NCBI RefSeq assembly: GCF_036186745.1
Contig: NZ_CP108086.1
Coordinates: 3,906,001 to 3,970,000, forward strand
From: Microbispora hainanensis
Lineage (GTDB): Bacteria > Actinomycetota > Actinomycetes > Streptosporangiales > Streptosporangiaceae
Length of the DNA stretch: 64,000 bases
Reading direction: 5' to 3'
Shown here: one piece after another, positions 8,773 through 17,095 of the stretch
Layout: each line of letters begins with the position of its first letter
Position numbering within the stretch: position 1 is the first letter of the stretch
Program-made: the position numbers and the translations under genes
Notes under the pieces: model-generated
The model's database searches: none
What the model was told of the DNA's origin: nothing
Seen by the model: the letters and a program-made list of their open reading frames with translations, nothing else

Positions 8773-10329
8773 TTGAGCTCTCCCTCCCGGCGTGCCGTGC
8801 TGCGCGGCCTGGCCCTCGCCGCCGCGGCGTCGGCCGCACCGCTGCCGTCCCTCGCCGCGTCCCCCGCTTCCGCCTCTTCCGCCGGCTACGTGCCACCGCT
8901 GCGCCAGATGCGCGGCATGTGGATCGCCTCGGTCGTCAACATCAACTGGCCGTCCAAGACGGGCCTCACGCCCGAGCAGCAGCGGGCCGAGTTCGAGGCC
9001 TGGTGCGACCTTGCCGTGGCGCGCCGGCTCAACTCCGTGTTCGTGCAGATCAGGCCCACCGCCGACGCCTTCTGGCCGTCCCCGTACGAGCCGTGGTCGC
9101 AGTACCTCACCGGGGTCCAGGGGCAGGACCCGGGCTACGACCCGCTGGGCTTCGCCGTCGAGGCGGCCCACCGGAGGGGGCTGGCGTTCCACGCCTGGTT
9201 CAACCCCTACCGCGTGTCGATGCAGTCCGACCCGGCCAAGCTGCACCCCGATCACCCCGGCCGCAAGCACCCCGAGTGGATCGTCCCGTACGGCGGGAAG
9301 CTCTACTACAACCCCGGCATCCCCGAGGTCCGGGCGTTCGTGCAGGACGCGATGCTCGACGCCGTCACCCGCTACGACATCGACGGCGTCCACTTCGACG
9401 ACTACTTCTACCCGGTCAACACCACCGAGTTCGACGACAGCGCGGCCTATGCGGCGTACGGCGGGGGCTTCGCCGACCTGGCCTCCTGGCGGCGCAACAA
9501 CGTCGACCTGCTCGTGCGGGAGATGCAGCAGCGCGTGCGGCGGGCCAAGCCCGAGGTGATCTGGGGCATCGGCCCGTCGGGCATCTGGCGCAACAAGGCC
9601 ACCGACCCGCTGGGCTCCGACACCAGCGGCGGCCAGTCGTACGACAACCTGCACGCCGACACCCGCACGTGGGTGAGGAACGGCTGGCTCGACTACATAG
9701 CGCCGCAGCTCTACTGGTACATCGGCCAGTCGAACGCCGACTACGCCAAGCTCGTCCCCTGGTGGTCCGGCGTGGCCGCCGGCACCGGCGTGCAGCTGTG
9801 GATCGGCCAGGCGGCGTACAAGGCGGGGACGGCCGGGCAGCCCGCCGAATGGTTCCAGCCGGACGAGCTGTCGCGGCACCTCACGCTCAACCGTGACCAC
9901 TCGGAGGTCGGCGGAGACATCTGGTACAACGCCGCCGACGTCCGCGACGACCGCCTCGGGTCGATCAGCGGCGTGCTGAACGAGCACTACACCCGGCCCG
10001 CGCTCGCACCGCTGCTGCCGAGGCTCGCGGGCGGCGAGCCGCCGCGCCGTCCGGTGCTCGCCTCGGCCCGCCGCGTGAGCGGGGGCGTGGAGCTGCACGT
10101 CGAGGCCACCGGACCCCGCGCGCCGTTCCAGTTCGCCGTCTTCCGGTTCGACCGGCCCGCCCGCCCGCAGGACTTCGCCGACGCGGAGCACCTGGTCGCG
10201 GTCGTCCCGGGGGACCGGCACGTCCGCTGGGTCGATCCGGACGGCGCACGCGGCCACCGCTACCACGTCACGGCCGTCGACCGGGTCTCCCGGCAGAGCG
10301 AGCCGAGCGGGGAACGCGGCGTCCACTGA
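8773..10329 (+). CDS. Secreted GHL10/DUF187-family glycan hydrolase
   Basis: Extracytoplasmic (beta/alpha)8 glycosidase of the YngK/DigH type, 518 aa. TTG 8773 is chosen because GGAGG lies 5 bases upstream; GTG 8737 lacks a site. The N-terminus has a Tat-like signal (SRRAVLRGLALAAAA, then an Ala-rich stretch). The GHL10 domain begins at the RGMWIASVVNINWPS strand. It continues through FVQIRPTADAFWPS, the HAWFNPYR strand and a DGVHFDDYFYP segment with likely catalytic acids, and ends with a C-terminal beta domain. E. coli DigH cuts peptidoglycan glycans lacking stem peptides (family knowledge). Here the enzyme may generate glycan fragments for the neighbouring importer, MurQ and AnmK. Confidence 0.88.
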   Translation: MSSPSRRAVLRGLALAAAASAAPLPSLAASPASASSAGYVPPLRQMRGMWIASVVNINWPSKTGLTPEQQRAEFEAWCDLAVARRLNSVFVQIRPTADAFWPSPYEPWSQYLTGVQGQDPGYDPLGFAVEAAHRRGLAFHAWFNPYRVSMQSDPAKLHPDHPGRKHPEWIVPYGGKLYYNPGIPEVRAFVQDAMLDAVTRYDIDGVHFDDYFYPVNTTEFDDSAAYAAYGGGFADLASWRRNNVDLLVREMQQRVRRAKPEVIWGIGPSGIWRNKATDPLGSDTSGGQSYDNLHADTRTWVRNGWLDYIAPQLYWYIGQSNADYAKLVPWWSGVAAGTGVQLWIGQAAYKAGTAGQPAEWFQPDELSRHLTLNRDHSEVGGDIWYNAADVRDDRLGSISGVLNEHYTRPALAPLLPRLAGGEPPRRPVLASARRVSGGVELHVEATGPRAPFQFAVFRFDRPARPQDFADAEHLVAVVPGDRHVRWVDPDGARGHRYHVTAVDRVSRQSEPSGERGVH

Positions 10330-10386
10330 GCAGGGCCCATTGAGCAGGGTCCCGTTGAGCAGGTTGCATTGAGCAGGGTGGATCGA

Positions 10387-10420
10387 GCGGTCCGCACGGT
10401 CGTCAGGCGGTGCGGACCGC
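10387..10420 (+). terminator. 11-bp perfect hairpin after the GHL10 gene
   Basis: GCGGTCCGCAC and GTGCGGACCGC (10387-10397 and 10410-10420) form a perfect GC-rich stem with a 12-base loop, 57 bases after the stop. It is preceded by four imperfect TTGAGCAGG repeats (10327-10381). There is no U-tract, as is common for actinobacterial terminators. It could also serve the converging gene at 10473. Confidence 0.7.
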
Positions 10421-10440
10421 GGCGCCGCGGCGTGCGGGGA

Positions 10441-10480
10441 CGTCAGCGCACGTCAGCGCACGTCAGCGCACGTCAGCGGG
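10441..10480. repeat. Four tandem copies of cgtcagcgca
   Basis: Exact 10-bp repeat, with the last copy ending in ggg. It reaches into the last codons of the minus-strand gene that ends at 10473, so one copy supplies its TGA stop (10473-10475). It is one of three short tandem arrays in this window at junctions of converging genes. Confidence 0.9.
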
Positions 10481-11186
10481 TGGGGGCGAGGTCGGCGAGG
10501 CACGCGTTGAGCGCCTTCCACGCCTGCCACGCCCGGGTCGCCCCGAACTGCGCGTTGAAGCGCAGCACGGCCCGCACGTCCTCGGGGGTCGCGCCTGCCC
10601 CGAGGGCGCGGCCCACGTGGATGCGGAACGTCTCGTCCAGCGTCTGGTAGTGCACGTCGACGCTCATCGTCATGAACGCCCGCTCGCGGACGCTCAGCGT
10701 GCCCGGGCCCTGGACGCCCCGCATCCGCGACTGGAGGTCGAAATACTCCAGGAAGTACGGGTCGAGCTTGGTCAGCTCGGCCCGCACGGGCGCGGGCAGC
10801 GGGGTCGGCGCCGCGCCGGGGCCGGTCTCCAGCAGCTCGCGGGGCAGCGGTTCCGCCTCCGGACGGGGGAGCCCGGCCGCGGCCTCGATCTCGGCGAGCC
10901 GCTCCAGCGCGCCCAGCGCCGCGACGTACCCGCTGTCGTAGGAGATCAGGCGCAGCAGTGCCCGCATGTCCGCGGTGGACACGCCCCGCCGCAGCCCCGC
11001 GCGGACGTGCATCTCGAACGGGAGCCCGAGGGCGGGCTGGCAGATGTCCGCCACCAGGGCGAGGAACACCTTCTCGCGGTCGGTCAGCTCGGGCACCGCC
11101 CAGCAGTGCCCGACGCTGGCGGCCGCCATCTGGGCGAACACCGGGTCCATCTCGTTGATCGTGTCGGTCGAAGCGTGGACGGTCAC
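10473..11186 (-). CDS. Carboxymuconolactone decarboxylase-like protein, two-domain
   Basis: A 237-aa all-helical protein with two CMD/AhpD-like repeats (about 25-95 and 125-225, the second containing SVRERAFMTMSVDVHYQTLDE). GTG 11186 is chosen because AAGGAG lies 8 bases upstream; the frame stays open beyond it, but only over the TetR gene. The CxxC redox pair of AhpD is absent, and DICQPA holds a lone Cys. This argues for a decarboxylase or lactone-related role, or loss of peroxidase chemistry. It is transcribed divergently from a TetR gene with a dyad in the 76-bp gap, so it is probably that repressor's target. The substrate is unknown. Confidence 0.8.
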   Translation of the reverse strand: MTVHASTDTINEMDPVFAQMAAASVGHCWAVPELTDREKVFLALVADICQPALGLPFEMHVRAGLRRGVSTADMRALLRLISYDSGYVAALGALERLAEIEAAAGLPRPEAEPLPRELLETGPGAAPTPLPAPVRAELTKLDPYFLEYFDLQSRMRGVQGPGTLSVRERAFMTMSVDVHYQTLDETFRIHVGRALGAGATPEDVRAVLRFNAQFGATRAWQAWKALNACLADLAPTR

Positions 11187-11212
11187 TGGGATCGCTCCTT
11201 TGATGAACGGCT

Positions 11213-11242
11213 GTAGCGCTACGACTGTAGTGTGAAAGTCGT
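11213..11242. promoter_or_regulatory. Operator-like dyads between CMD and TetR genes
   Basis: A perfect palindrome GTAGCGCTAC (11213-11222) abuts a second inverted repeat ACGACT-N10-AGTCGT (11221-11242). Both lie inside the short divergent promoter region, where a TetR dimer would block both genes. Confidence 0.6.
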
Positions 11243-11262
11243 GCTCGTACAATGGGCCGGTC

Positions 11263-11892
11263 ATGGAATCAAGCACGCCCCCGGCTCCCGCCGCCCGCCG
11301 CCGTCCGAACGCGCGGGGGCAGGGCGAGCGGCTGCGCGAGGAGATCGTCGCGGCGGCCATGCGGATGCTCGACGCCCTCGCCGACGACGAGGCGCTGTCG
11401 CTGCGGGCCGTGGCGCGCGAGGTGTCGATCGCGGCCACCTCGGTCTACCTGCACTTTCCCGACCGGGACGCGCTCGTGCTCGCCGTGCTGCGGCGCTGCA
11501 ACGAGGAGCTGGTGCGCACCGGCGACGAGGCGGACGCCGCGCACGAGGACCCCGCGGCGCGGCTGCGGGCGCGCATCCTCGCGCAGACCGCCTGGGCCCA
11601 CGAGCATCCGGGCCTCTACAAGGTGCTGCACGAGAGCGCGGTCCACCGGCGGCTCGGCATGCCGTTCAAGGAGGTGCTGGTCGCCAGGACGACGGAGGCG
11701 GTCCAGCGCTGCATGGACGCCGGCGTCGCCCCGCGTGACGACGCGGCGACCGTCGCGATCGACCTGCGTACGGCGGTGAACGGCATGCTGTCGCAACGGA
11801 TCAACGAGCCCGACCTGCCCTGGCCGCCAGCCGAGGAGCAGATCGACCGTTTCCTCACCAAGCTCGTCGGCCTCCCGCCGAGAGCCGGCTGA
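11263..11892 (+). CDS. TetR/AcrR-family transcriptional regulator
   Basis: A 209-aa repressor-type protein. The basic N-terminal tail is followed by a TetR helix-turn-helix (about 22-75; [25 protein letters not shown]). The C-terminal all-helical ligand domain is of the WHG-like type ([15 protein letters not shown]). ATG 11263 has no strong ribosome site. The divergent position next to the CMD-like gene and the dyads between them suggest local autoregulated control. The ligand is not predictable from sequence. Confidence 0.88.
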   Translation: MESSTPPAPAARRRPNARGQGERLREEIVAAAMRMLDALADDEALSLRAVAREVSIAATSVYLHFPDRDALVLAVLRRCNEELVRTGDEADAAHEDPAARLRARILAQTAWAHEHPGLYKVLHESAVHRRLGMPFKEVLVARTTEAVQRCMDAGVAPRDDAATVAIDLRTAVNGMLSQRINEPDLPWPPAEEQIDRFLTKLVGLPPRAG

Positions 11893-11912
11893 CGGGCCCC
11901 GGCGAGGTGGGC

Positions 11913-13115
11913 GTGCGCATACTCGGGCTGATGTCGGGGACCTCCCACGACGGGATCGACTGCGCGCTCGTCCGCTGGTCGCGCGACGGCGACCTGCTCA
12001 CCGGGGTCGTGGAGCACACCGCCACCGTGCCCTACCCGCCCGAGCTGCGGGCCGCGATCGTCGCCGCGCTGCCCCCGGGCCGTACGGACATGGGCGAGGT
12101 CTGCCGCCTCGACACGCTCGTCGGACAGGCGTTCGCCGACGCGGCGGCGGCCTGCCCGGCCGCCGACCTCGTCTGCTCGCACGGGCAGACGATGTACCAC
12201 TGGGTGAAGGGCGGGCGCGTGCGCGGGACGCTCCAGCTCGGGCAGCCCGCCTGGATCGCCGAACGGCTCGGCGTGCCGGTCGTGTCGGACCTGCGGGTGC
12301 GCGACGTGGCCGCGGGCGGGCAGGGCGCGCCGCTCGTGTCCGCCTTCGACCTGCCGCTGCTGGCCGGGCTGCCCGCCTCGGCGGGACGCGCGGGCGCGCT
12401 CAACCTGGGCGGCATCGCCAACATCACCGTCGCCCCCACCGCCTGCGAGCCTCCGCTCGGCCCTGCCGCTTGCGAGCCTCCGCTCGCCTATGACACCGGC
12501 CCGGCCTCGGCGCTGACGGACGCGGCCGTGCGCGCCGCCACCGGCATGCCGTACGACGAGGACGGCAGGCTGGCCGCGGCGGGGAAGGTCCACGAGGGGC
12601 TGCTGGCCGAGCTGCTCGCCGAGCCCTACTATCACCGGCCGCCGCCCAAGACGACGGGCAAGGAACTGTTCAACGCGGGCTATCTGGACCGGATCGCCGG
12701 GCCGTACGCGCTGGGCCTGCCCGACCTGGTGGCGACGCTCACGGCGCTGACCGCGGAGACGGTGGCGGCGGAGCTGCGGCGGCACGGGCTCGGCACGGTC
12801 GTCGTCTCCGGGGGCGGCGTGCGCAACCCGGCCCTGATGCGCGCGCTGCGCGAGCGGGCCGACGGCGTGCGGCTGCTGCCGAGCGACGACCTCGGCGTGC
12901 CCTCGGACGCCAAGGAGGCCGTCGCGTTCTCTTATCTCGGCTGGCTCACCGCGCACGGCCTGCCCGGCACCGTGCCCGCGTGCACCGGCGCCACAGGGGC
13001 GCGCGTGCTCGGCACGATCACCCCCGGTCCCGGCCCGCTGCGGCTGCCTGCGCCGCTGGACCTGCCGCCTCGGCGGATCCGCATGGGCGGCGTGGTTGAC
13101 CCTCACACCGTGTGA
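11913..13115 (+). CDS. anmK: Anhydro-N-acetylmuramic acid kinase (AnmK)
   Basis: Phosphorylates and opens 1,6-anhydro-MurNAc to MurNAc-6-P, the substrate of MurQ. The product is 400 aa. GTG 11913 is preferred (AGGTGG just upstream, standard [14 protein letters not shown] start); GTG 11907 is two codons earlier. Family motifs are present: [12 protein letters not shown] (phosphate loop), [25 protein letters not shown] and [10 protein letters not shown]. An ACEPPL duplication (12442-12487) inserts a few residues before YDTGP. It lies 20 bases after the TetR gene and may be transcribed with it, although its function belongs with murQ 4 kb away. Its last codons contain the promoter of the MerR gene. 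Confidence 0.95.
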   Translation: MRILGLMSGTSHDGIDCALVRWSRDGDLLTGVVEHTATVPYPPELRAAIVAALPPGRTDMGEVCRLDTLVGQAFADAAAACPAADLVCSHGQTMYHWVKGGRVRGTLQLGQPAWIAERLGVPVVSDLRVRDVAAGGQGAPLVSAFDLPLLAGLPASAGRAGALNLGGIANITVAPTACEPPLGPAACEPPLAYDTGPASALTDAAVRAATGMPYDEDGRLAAAGKVHEGLLAELLAEPYYHRPPPKTTGKELFNAGYLDRIAGPYALGLPDLVATLTALTAETVAAELRRHGLGTVVVSGGGVRNPALMRALRERADGVRLLPSDDLGVPSDAKEAVAFSYLGWLTAHGLPGTVPACTGATGARVLGTITPGPGPLRLPAPLDLPPRRIRMGGVVDPHTV

Positions 13116-13126
13116 GGCGCTGGAAT
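13096..13126 (+). promoter_or_regulatory. MerR-type self-regulated promoter
   Basis: TTGACC (13096-13101) and TGGAAT (13121-13126) are separated by exactly 19 bp. The spacer region holds the dyad CCTCACACCGTGTGAGG (13101-13117, 8-bp arms around one base). An overlong 19-bp spacer with a central dyad is the hallmark of promoters activated by MerR proteins. Transcription would start a few bases before ATG 13137, so the message is nearly leaderless. The element overlaps the end of anmK. Confidence 0.85.
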
Positions 13127-13136
13127 CGGCCGCATC

Positions 13137-13955
13137 ATGTTCACGATCGGAGACTTCGCCAGGCACGGCCGCGTGTCGGTCCGCATGCTGCGCCACTACG
13201 ACGCGATCGGGCTGCTCCGCCCGGCCCACGTCGATCCCGCGAGCGGCTACCGCTTCTACGAGGCGGGCCAGCTCGCCCGCCTCAACCGGATCATCGCGCT
13301 CAAGGACCTGGGTTTCACCCTCGGTCAGGTGCAGGAGATCCTGGACGAGCAGGTGAGCGCCGGGGAACTGCGCGGGATGCTGCGGCTGCGGCAGGCCGAG
13401 CTGGAGGCGGCGATGGCCGCCGCGGCGGCCCGGCTGGCCCAGGTCGAGGCGAGGCTCCGGACGATCGAAAGTGAGGGACACATGAGCACCGACGACGTGG
13501 TGGTCAAGCGCATCCCCGCTGTCCGGGTGGCCGAGCTCGGCGCCGTGGCGCGCAGCTACGAGCCCGAGGACATCGGCCCGGTGGTCGGCCCGCTGTTCCA
13601 GGAGCTGTGCCGCAGGCTGGACGAGGCCGGGGTGACCCCGGTGGGGCCGGGGATCGCCTACTACGAGGACGCCCCGGGCGGCGACGGGATCCTCGCGCAC
13701 GTGGCGCTGCCGGTCGCGGTCGCGTCCGGAGACGGTCAGGACTTCGCGGTCGTGGACCTGCCCGCGATCGAGCGGGCGGCCACTATCGTGCACCGCGGGC
13801 CGATGGACGACGTCCTCCCGACCTCGCAGACGCTGGCCCGGTGGATCGCCGACGGCGGTGAGCGCTCCGCCGGGTACGCCAGGGAGCTCTACCTGGAGTG
13901 CCCCGACGACCCCGCCGGCTGGGTGACCGAACTCCAGGAGCCGCTCGCCTCGTAG
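13137..13955 (+). CDS. MerR-family regulator with GyrI-like effector domain
   Basis: A BmrR-type regulator of 272 aa. The N-terminal MerR winged helix (1-70) includes TIGDFARHGRVSVRMLRHYD and GLLRPAHVDPASGYRFYE. A coiled coil follows (about 80-115, Ala/Glu/Arg-rich), then an effector-binding domain (about 125-265, ending ARELYLEC..DPAGWVTELQ). It lacks the Cys metal sites of MerR/CueR, so small organic ligands are more likely. The promoter just upstream fits autoactivation. No adjacent plus-strand target gene follows, so other targets lie elsewhere. Confidence 0.9.
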   Translation: MFTIGDFARHGRVSVRMLRHYDAIGLLRPAHVDPASGYRFYEAGQLARLNRIIALKDLGFTLGQVQEILDEQVSAGELRGMLRLRQAELEAAMAAAAARLAQVEARLRTIESEGHMSTDDVVVKRIPAVRVAELGAVARSYEPEDIGPVVGPLFQELCRRLDEAGVTPVGPGIAYYEDAPGGDGILAHVALPVAVASGDGQDFAVVDLPAIERAATIVHRGPMDDVLPTSQTLARWIADGGERSAGYARELYLECPDDPAGWVTELQEPLAS

Positions 13956-14023
13956 CAGCGCGCCGTCCACCGGCGCTCACCGGCTGGAACGAGCGGCACG
14001 GACGGTTCCTTCCGGCGCAGTTA

Positions 14024-14140
14024 CCGATGCGGCAGCTCGCCGAGGCGGTGGGCGAACGGCCGGCGCTGCGCGGCGGCCGTACGGCGGGGCCGCGGCATCG
14101 GTCGCTGCGGGCGGTGATCGAGTGGAGCCGGGACCCGCCC
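14024..14140 (+). pseudogene. Remnant of an AfsR/BTAD-type regulator (NB-ARC region)
   Basis: In the otherwise empty 13956-14232 gap, the plus frame reads RQLAEAVGERPALRGG, then PRHRSLRAVIEWS. This strongly resembles the stretch of AfsR/SARP and LuxR-type NB-ARC regulators that usually reads RFRLLTGG..PRHRTLRAVVDWSWDLL. The match stops after about 40 codons, with no start, Walker motifs or downstream domain. It looks like a leftover of a deleted large regulator gene. Confidence 0.5.
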
Positions 14141-14180
14141 GCAGGCAAGCCCATAGGCGTACCGAACCGAGGTTCCAGGG

Positions 14181-14215
14181 CCGGGGCGTCGCGGACGAGG
14201 TCCGCGACGCCCCGG
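14181..14215. terminator. 16-bp perfect hairpin
   Basis: CCGGGGCGTCGCGGAC (14181-14196), loop GAG, then its exact complement (14200-14215). It lies 17 bases beyond the stop of the MFS gene and also downstream of the converging MerR gene, so it can end transcription in both directions. Confidence 0.85.
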
Positions 14216-14232
14216 CGTGAGGACCCCCGGGG

Positions 14233-15699
14233 TCACGCCACCTCTTCCGGTGCGGCCGTCCGGGGACTCGTGGCCTCGTCGCCGTGCACCGGCGTCGCCG
14301 CCCGGCTCGCCCTCGTACGGGCCGGGAGGACGACGGCGGGGACGACCGCCACGACGGCGATGCCGATCGCCCACCAGAACGCGCCGTGAAAGGCGGCCGC
14401 GGCGCCGTCGCCGAGGAGCGACTGCAGGGCGACGGCGACCACGGCGGTGCCGAACGACGCTCCCACCTGCTGGGCGATGCGGGTGTTCATGGTGGCGTGC
14501 GGAATGTCCGTCGGCCGGATGTCCTGGTAGGCGACGGACATCGGCGGGATCAGCACCACCCCGGTCCCCAGGCCGCGGACCAGCAGCACTGCTCCCAGCC
14601 ACCACAGGCTCGTGTCCGGCCCCGCGAGCGCGAAGGGGACGGTGGCGACGGCGGTGAGCAGAAAGCCGCCGATCGTCACGGCGCGTGCCCCGAACCGGTC
14701 GGCCAGCCCGCCGACCACGAAGCGCGAGGCGAGCGCGCCGACACCCTGCGGGATCAGCAGCAGCCCGGCGTCGAGCACGCTGTCGCCCCGAAGCTGCTGG
14801 TAGTACAGCGGCAGCAGGAACATGCCGGCGTACATCGCCGCGCCGGCGGTGAACAGAACCGCGGAGGCGCTGCCGAGCGAGCGGACGCGCAGCAGCCGGA
14901 CGTCGACGATCGGCTCGCGCTCGCCGGGCCGCGCCGCCCACGCGACGAACGCGGCCAGCAGGACGACCCCGGCGACCAGCGGCGCCAGCACCCCGGCGTG
15001 GCCGATCCCGCCCTCCCTGGAGAGCTGCGAGAGGCCGAGGAGGATCCCCGCCAGCGCCGGTGCGAGCAGCGCCAGACCGGTCCAGTCCAGGCGCCCGCGC
15101 CCGGACGTGGCGCCGGGGCGGTCGGCGGGCAGGAACCGCCACGCCAGCAGCAGCCCGGCGGCGATCACGGGCACGTTGATGAGGAACAGCCAGCGCCAGC
15201 TCAGCCAGTCGAGGATCACCCCGCCGATCACCGGGCCGAGGATCGGGCCGAGCGCGATCGGCAGGCTGACGGTCGCCATCAGCCGGCTGTCGACCTGTCC
15301 GCCCGCGGCCCTCACCGCGAGCGTCTGCATCAGCGGGAAGATCAGCCCGGCGCCGAAGCCCTGCAGCACCCGGAAGCCGATCAGGCTCGCGCCGTTCCAC
15401 GCCGCCGCGCACAGCACCGAGGCGAGCACGAACAGCACCAGCGCGGCCATCCAGACCCGCTTGCCGCCCCAGCGGCGCTCCGCCCACCCGGTGACCGGGA
15501 TCGCGACGGCCACCGCCAGCAGGAATCCGGTGGTGACCCACTGGATCGTGCCGGTGGTCGTGTGCAGCTTCACCACCAATGTGTGGATCGCCAGCGTCAC
15601 CATCGTGGAGTCGAGGATCGCCGCGATCCCGCCCACGAGCAGCGCGATCAGCGCCTTCTTCACCTGCGGCGACAGCTTCGCCTCAGTGGTCTCCGTCAT
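14233..15699 (-). CDS. MFS multidrug transporter, DHA2 (EmrB/QacA) family
   Basis: A proton-driven drug efflux protein of 488 aa with about 14 predicted helices, the normal size for DHA2. It begins MTETTEAKL at ATG 15699. Visible features are TM1 with LDSTMVTLAI, the motif A-like loop WAERRWGGKRVW, and motif C LGPILGPVIGG, which is characteristic of antiporters. The tail after the last helix is polar. It is divergent from a TetR gene across 88 bp with an inverted repeat, the classic repressor-pump arrangement. The substrate is not predictable. Confidence 0.92.
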   Translation of the reverse strand: MTETTEAKLSPQVKKALIALLVGGIAAILDSTMVTLAIHTLVVKLHTTTGTIQWVTTGFLLAVAVAIPVTGWAERRWGGKRVWMAALVLFVLASVLCAAAWNGASLIGFRVLQGFGAGLIFPLMQTLAVRAAGGQVDSRLMATVSLPIALGPILGPVIGGVILDWLSWRWLFLINVPVIAAGLLLAWRFLPADRPGATSGRGRLDWTGLALLAPALAGILLGLSQLSREGGIGHAGVLAPLVAGVVLLAAFVAWAARPGEREPIVDVRLLRVRSLGSASAVLFTAGAAMYAGMFLLPLYYQQLRGDSVLDAGLLLIPQGVGALASRFVVGGLADRFGARAVTIGGFLLTAVATVPFALAGPDTSLWWLGAVLLVRGLGTGVVLIPPMSVAYQDIRPTDIPHATMNTRIAQQVGASFGTAVVAVALQSLLGDGAAAAFHGAFWWAIGIAVVAVVPAVVLPARTRASRAATPVHGDEATSPRTAAPEEVA

Positions 15700-15714
15700 C
15701 GTCTCGCTCTCAAA

Positions 15715-15736
15715 TAAGAGTGGAATCCATCTCTTA
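15715..15736. promoter_or_regulatory. TAAGAG-N10-CTCTTA candidate TetR operator
   Basis: A 22-bp dyad (15715-15720 and 15731-15736) lies 16 bases before the MFS start and upstream of the TetR promoter, well placed to repress the pump. A looser related stretch (15756-15777) overlaps the TetR promoter itself. Confidence 0.6.
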
Positions 15737-15751
15737 GGAGAGTAGGACGTG

Positions 15752-15781
15752 TTGATAGGGAATGCAATCCTTCCTTATGAT
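15752..15781 (+). promoter_or_regulatory. Strong sigma-70-type promoter for a leaderless TetR gene
   Basis: TTGATA (15752-15757) and TATGAT (15776-15781), each 5 of 6 to consensus, are 18 bp apart. The expected transcription start coincides with GTG 15788. This decides the start codon of the TetR gene. Confidence 0.75.
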
Positions 15782-15787
15782 GGAGCC

Positions 15788-16411
15788 GTGACCACATCTG
15801 CCGCCGCGCCTGCCGCCGCGTCTGCTCCGCGACGCCGACGCGGGCCCGCGCTGGAGGCCGCGCTGCTGGACGCGGCCTGGGACGAGCTGGTCGAGACCGG
15901 CTTCGCGAAACTGACCATGGAGTCCGTCGCCGCCCGCGCCGGCACCGGCATCGCGGTGCTGTACCGCCGCTGGGCCAACAAGGACGAGCTCGTGCTCGCC
16001 GCGCTCGAGCACTACCGGAGCAGGCACCCGATCGAGCTCCCCGACACCGGGACCCTGCGCGGCGATCTCCTCGCCGCGCTCACCGGCATGGGGGAGACCC
16101 GCGCCGCCTTCTTCGCCGTCACCGCGGCGGCCGCCTTCTCGGGGCTGCTGGCCGGCACCGGGCTCACCCCGTCCCAGGTGCGCGACCGGATCATCGGCGA
16201 CCAGCGGCTACCGCGCGTCCAGGCCATCTACCAGCGCGCCCACGACCGCGGCGAGATCGATCTGGAGCGGATCCCGCCCGCGGTGCTCGCCATGCCGTTC
16301 GACCTGGTGCGCCACGACCTGCTCATGAACCTGAAACCCGTGCCGCCCGCCCGCATCCGGTCGATCGTCGACGAGCTCTTCCTCCCCCTCGTCAGCGGGC
16401 GGGCCACCTGA
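15788..16411 (+). CDS. TetR-family transcriptional regulator of the MFS pump
   Basis: A 207-aa regulator with an N-terminal Ala-rich tail and RRRR before the helix-turn-helix (about 22-70: TMESVAARAGTGIAVLYRRWANKDEL). The helical C-terminal domain has a VRDRIIGDQRLPRVQAIYQRAHDRGEID segment typical of repressors of efflux pumps. GTG 15788 is selected because a near-consensus -10 ends 6 bases before it (leaderless). GTG 15749, with AGGAG 8 bases upstream, would add 13 atypical residues and lies upstream of the -10. The neighbour at 14233 is the presumed target. Confidence 0.88.
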   Translation: MTTSAAAPAAASAPRRRRGPALEAALLDAAWDELVETGFAKLTMESVAARAGTGIAVLYRRWANKDELVLAALEHYRSRHPIELPDTGTLRGDLLAALTGMGETRAAFFAVTAAAAFSGLLAGTGLTPSQVRDRIIGDQRLPRVQAIYQRAHDRGEIDLERIPPAVLAMPFDLVRHDLLMNLKPVPPARIRSIVDELFLPLVSGRAT

Positions 16412-16432
16412 CGCGGGCGGCCGTACGGCGGG

Positions 16433-17095
16433 TCAGACCCAGCCGGGCTTGACCAGGCCCGACTCGTACGCGATGACGACGAGCTGGGCGCGGTCGCGCG
16501 CGTGCAGCTTGGTCATCGTGCGGCTCACGTGGGTCTTGGCGGTCGCCGGGGACATGTAGAGCCGGGCGGCGATCTCGTCGTTCGTCATGCCGGTGCCCAC
16601 GAGCGCGAGCACCTCCCGCTCCCGCTCGGTGAGCGGGTCGAGGCGGGTCGCGATGGCGGGCTCCTTGGCGCGGGCGACATACTCGGCGATGAGCCGGCGT
16701 GTCACGCCGGGCGACAGCAGCGCGTCGCCGGAGGCCACCACCCGCACGGCCTGGATCAGCTCGGCAGGCTCGGTGTCCTTGACCAGGAAGCCGCTCGCGC
16801 CGCCGCGCAGGGCCTCGAAGACGTACTCGTCCAGCTCGAACGTGGTGAGCATGACGATCTTCACGTCGGAGAGGGCGGGGTCGTCGCCGATGCGGCGGGT
16901 GGTCGTCAGGCCGTCGGTGCCGGGCATGCGGATGTCCATCAGCACCACGTCGGGACGCAGCTCGCGGCTGAGCCGGACGGCCTGCTCGCCGTCGCCCGCC
17001 TCGCCGACGACGGTCATGCCCTCCTGGGCGTCGAGCAGGGCCCGGAACCCGGCCCGCACCAGCGCCTGGTCGTCGGCGAGCAGGACGCGTATCAC
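16433..17095 (-). CDS. NarL/LuxR-family response regulator
   Basis: A 220-aa transcription factor activated by the kinase encoded just upstream. The receiver domain (1-120) has the DD pair at 8-9, phospho-acceptor Asp54 in VLMDIRMPG, conserved Thr in MLTTFE and Lys in LVKDTEP. The C-terminal LuxR HTH (about 150-215) begins LTEREREVLALVGTGMTNDEIA. GTG 17095 overlaps the kinase stop (GTGA) and has AGAAGGAG five bases upstream. The pair resembles DesK/LiaS-type systems in layout. The target genes are unknown. Confidence 0.93.
   Translation of the reverse strand: MIRVLLADDQALVRAGFRALLDAQEGMTVVGEAGDGEQAVRLSRELRPDVVLMDIRMPGTDGLTTTRRIGDDPALSDVKIVMLTTFELDEYVFEALRGGASGFLVKDTEPAELIQAVRVVASGDALLSPGVTRRLIAEYVARAKEPAIATRLDPLTEREREVLALVGTGMTNDEIAARLYMSPATAKTHVSRTMTKLHARDRAQLVVIAYESGLVKPGWV

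Noticed and set aside
11616-13970. 784-codon minus-strand open frame across anmK and the MerR gene
   Set aside because: It shadows two genes with clear family motifs; its own composition is unlike protein.
15749-15787. Upstream GTG start for the TetR gene with AGGAG
   Set aside because: A near-consensus -10 lies between it and GTG 15788, and the added residues are atypical for the family.
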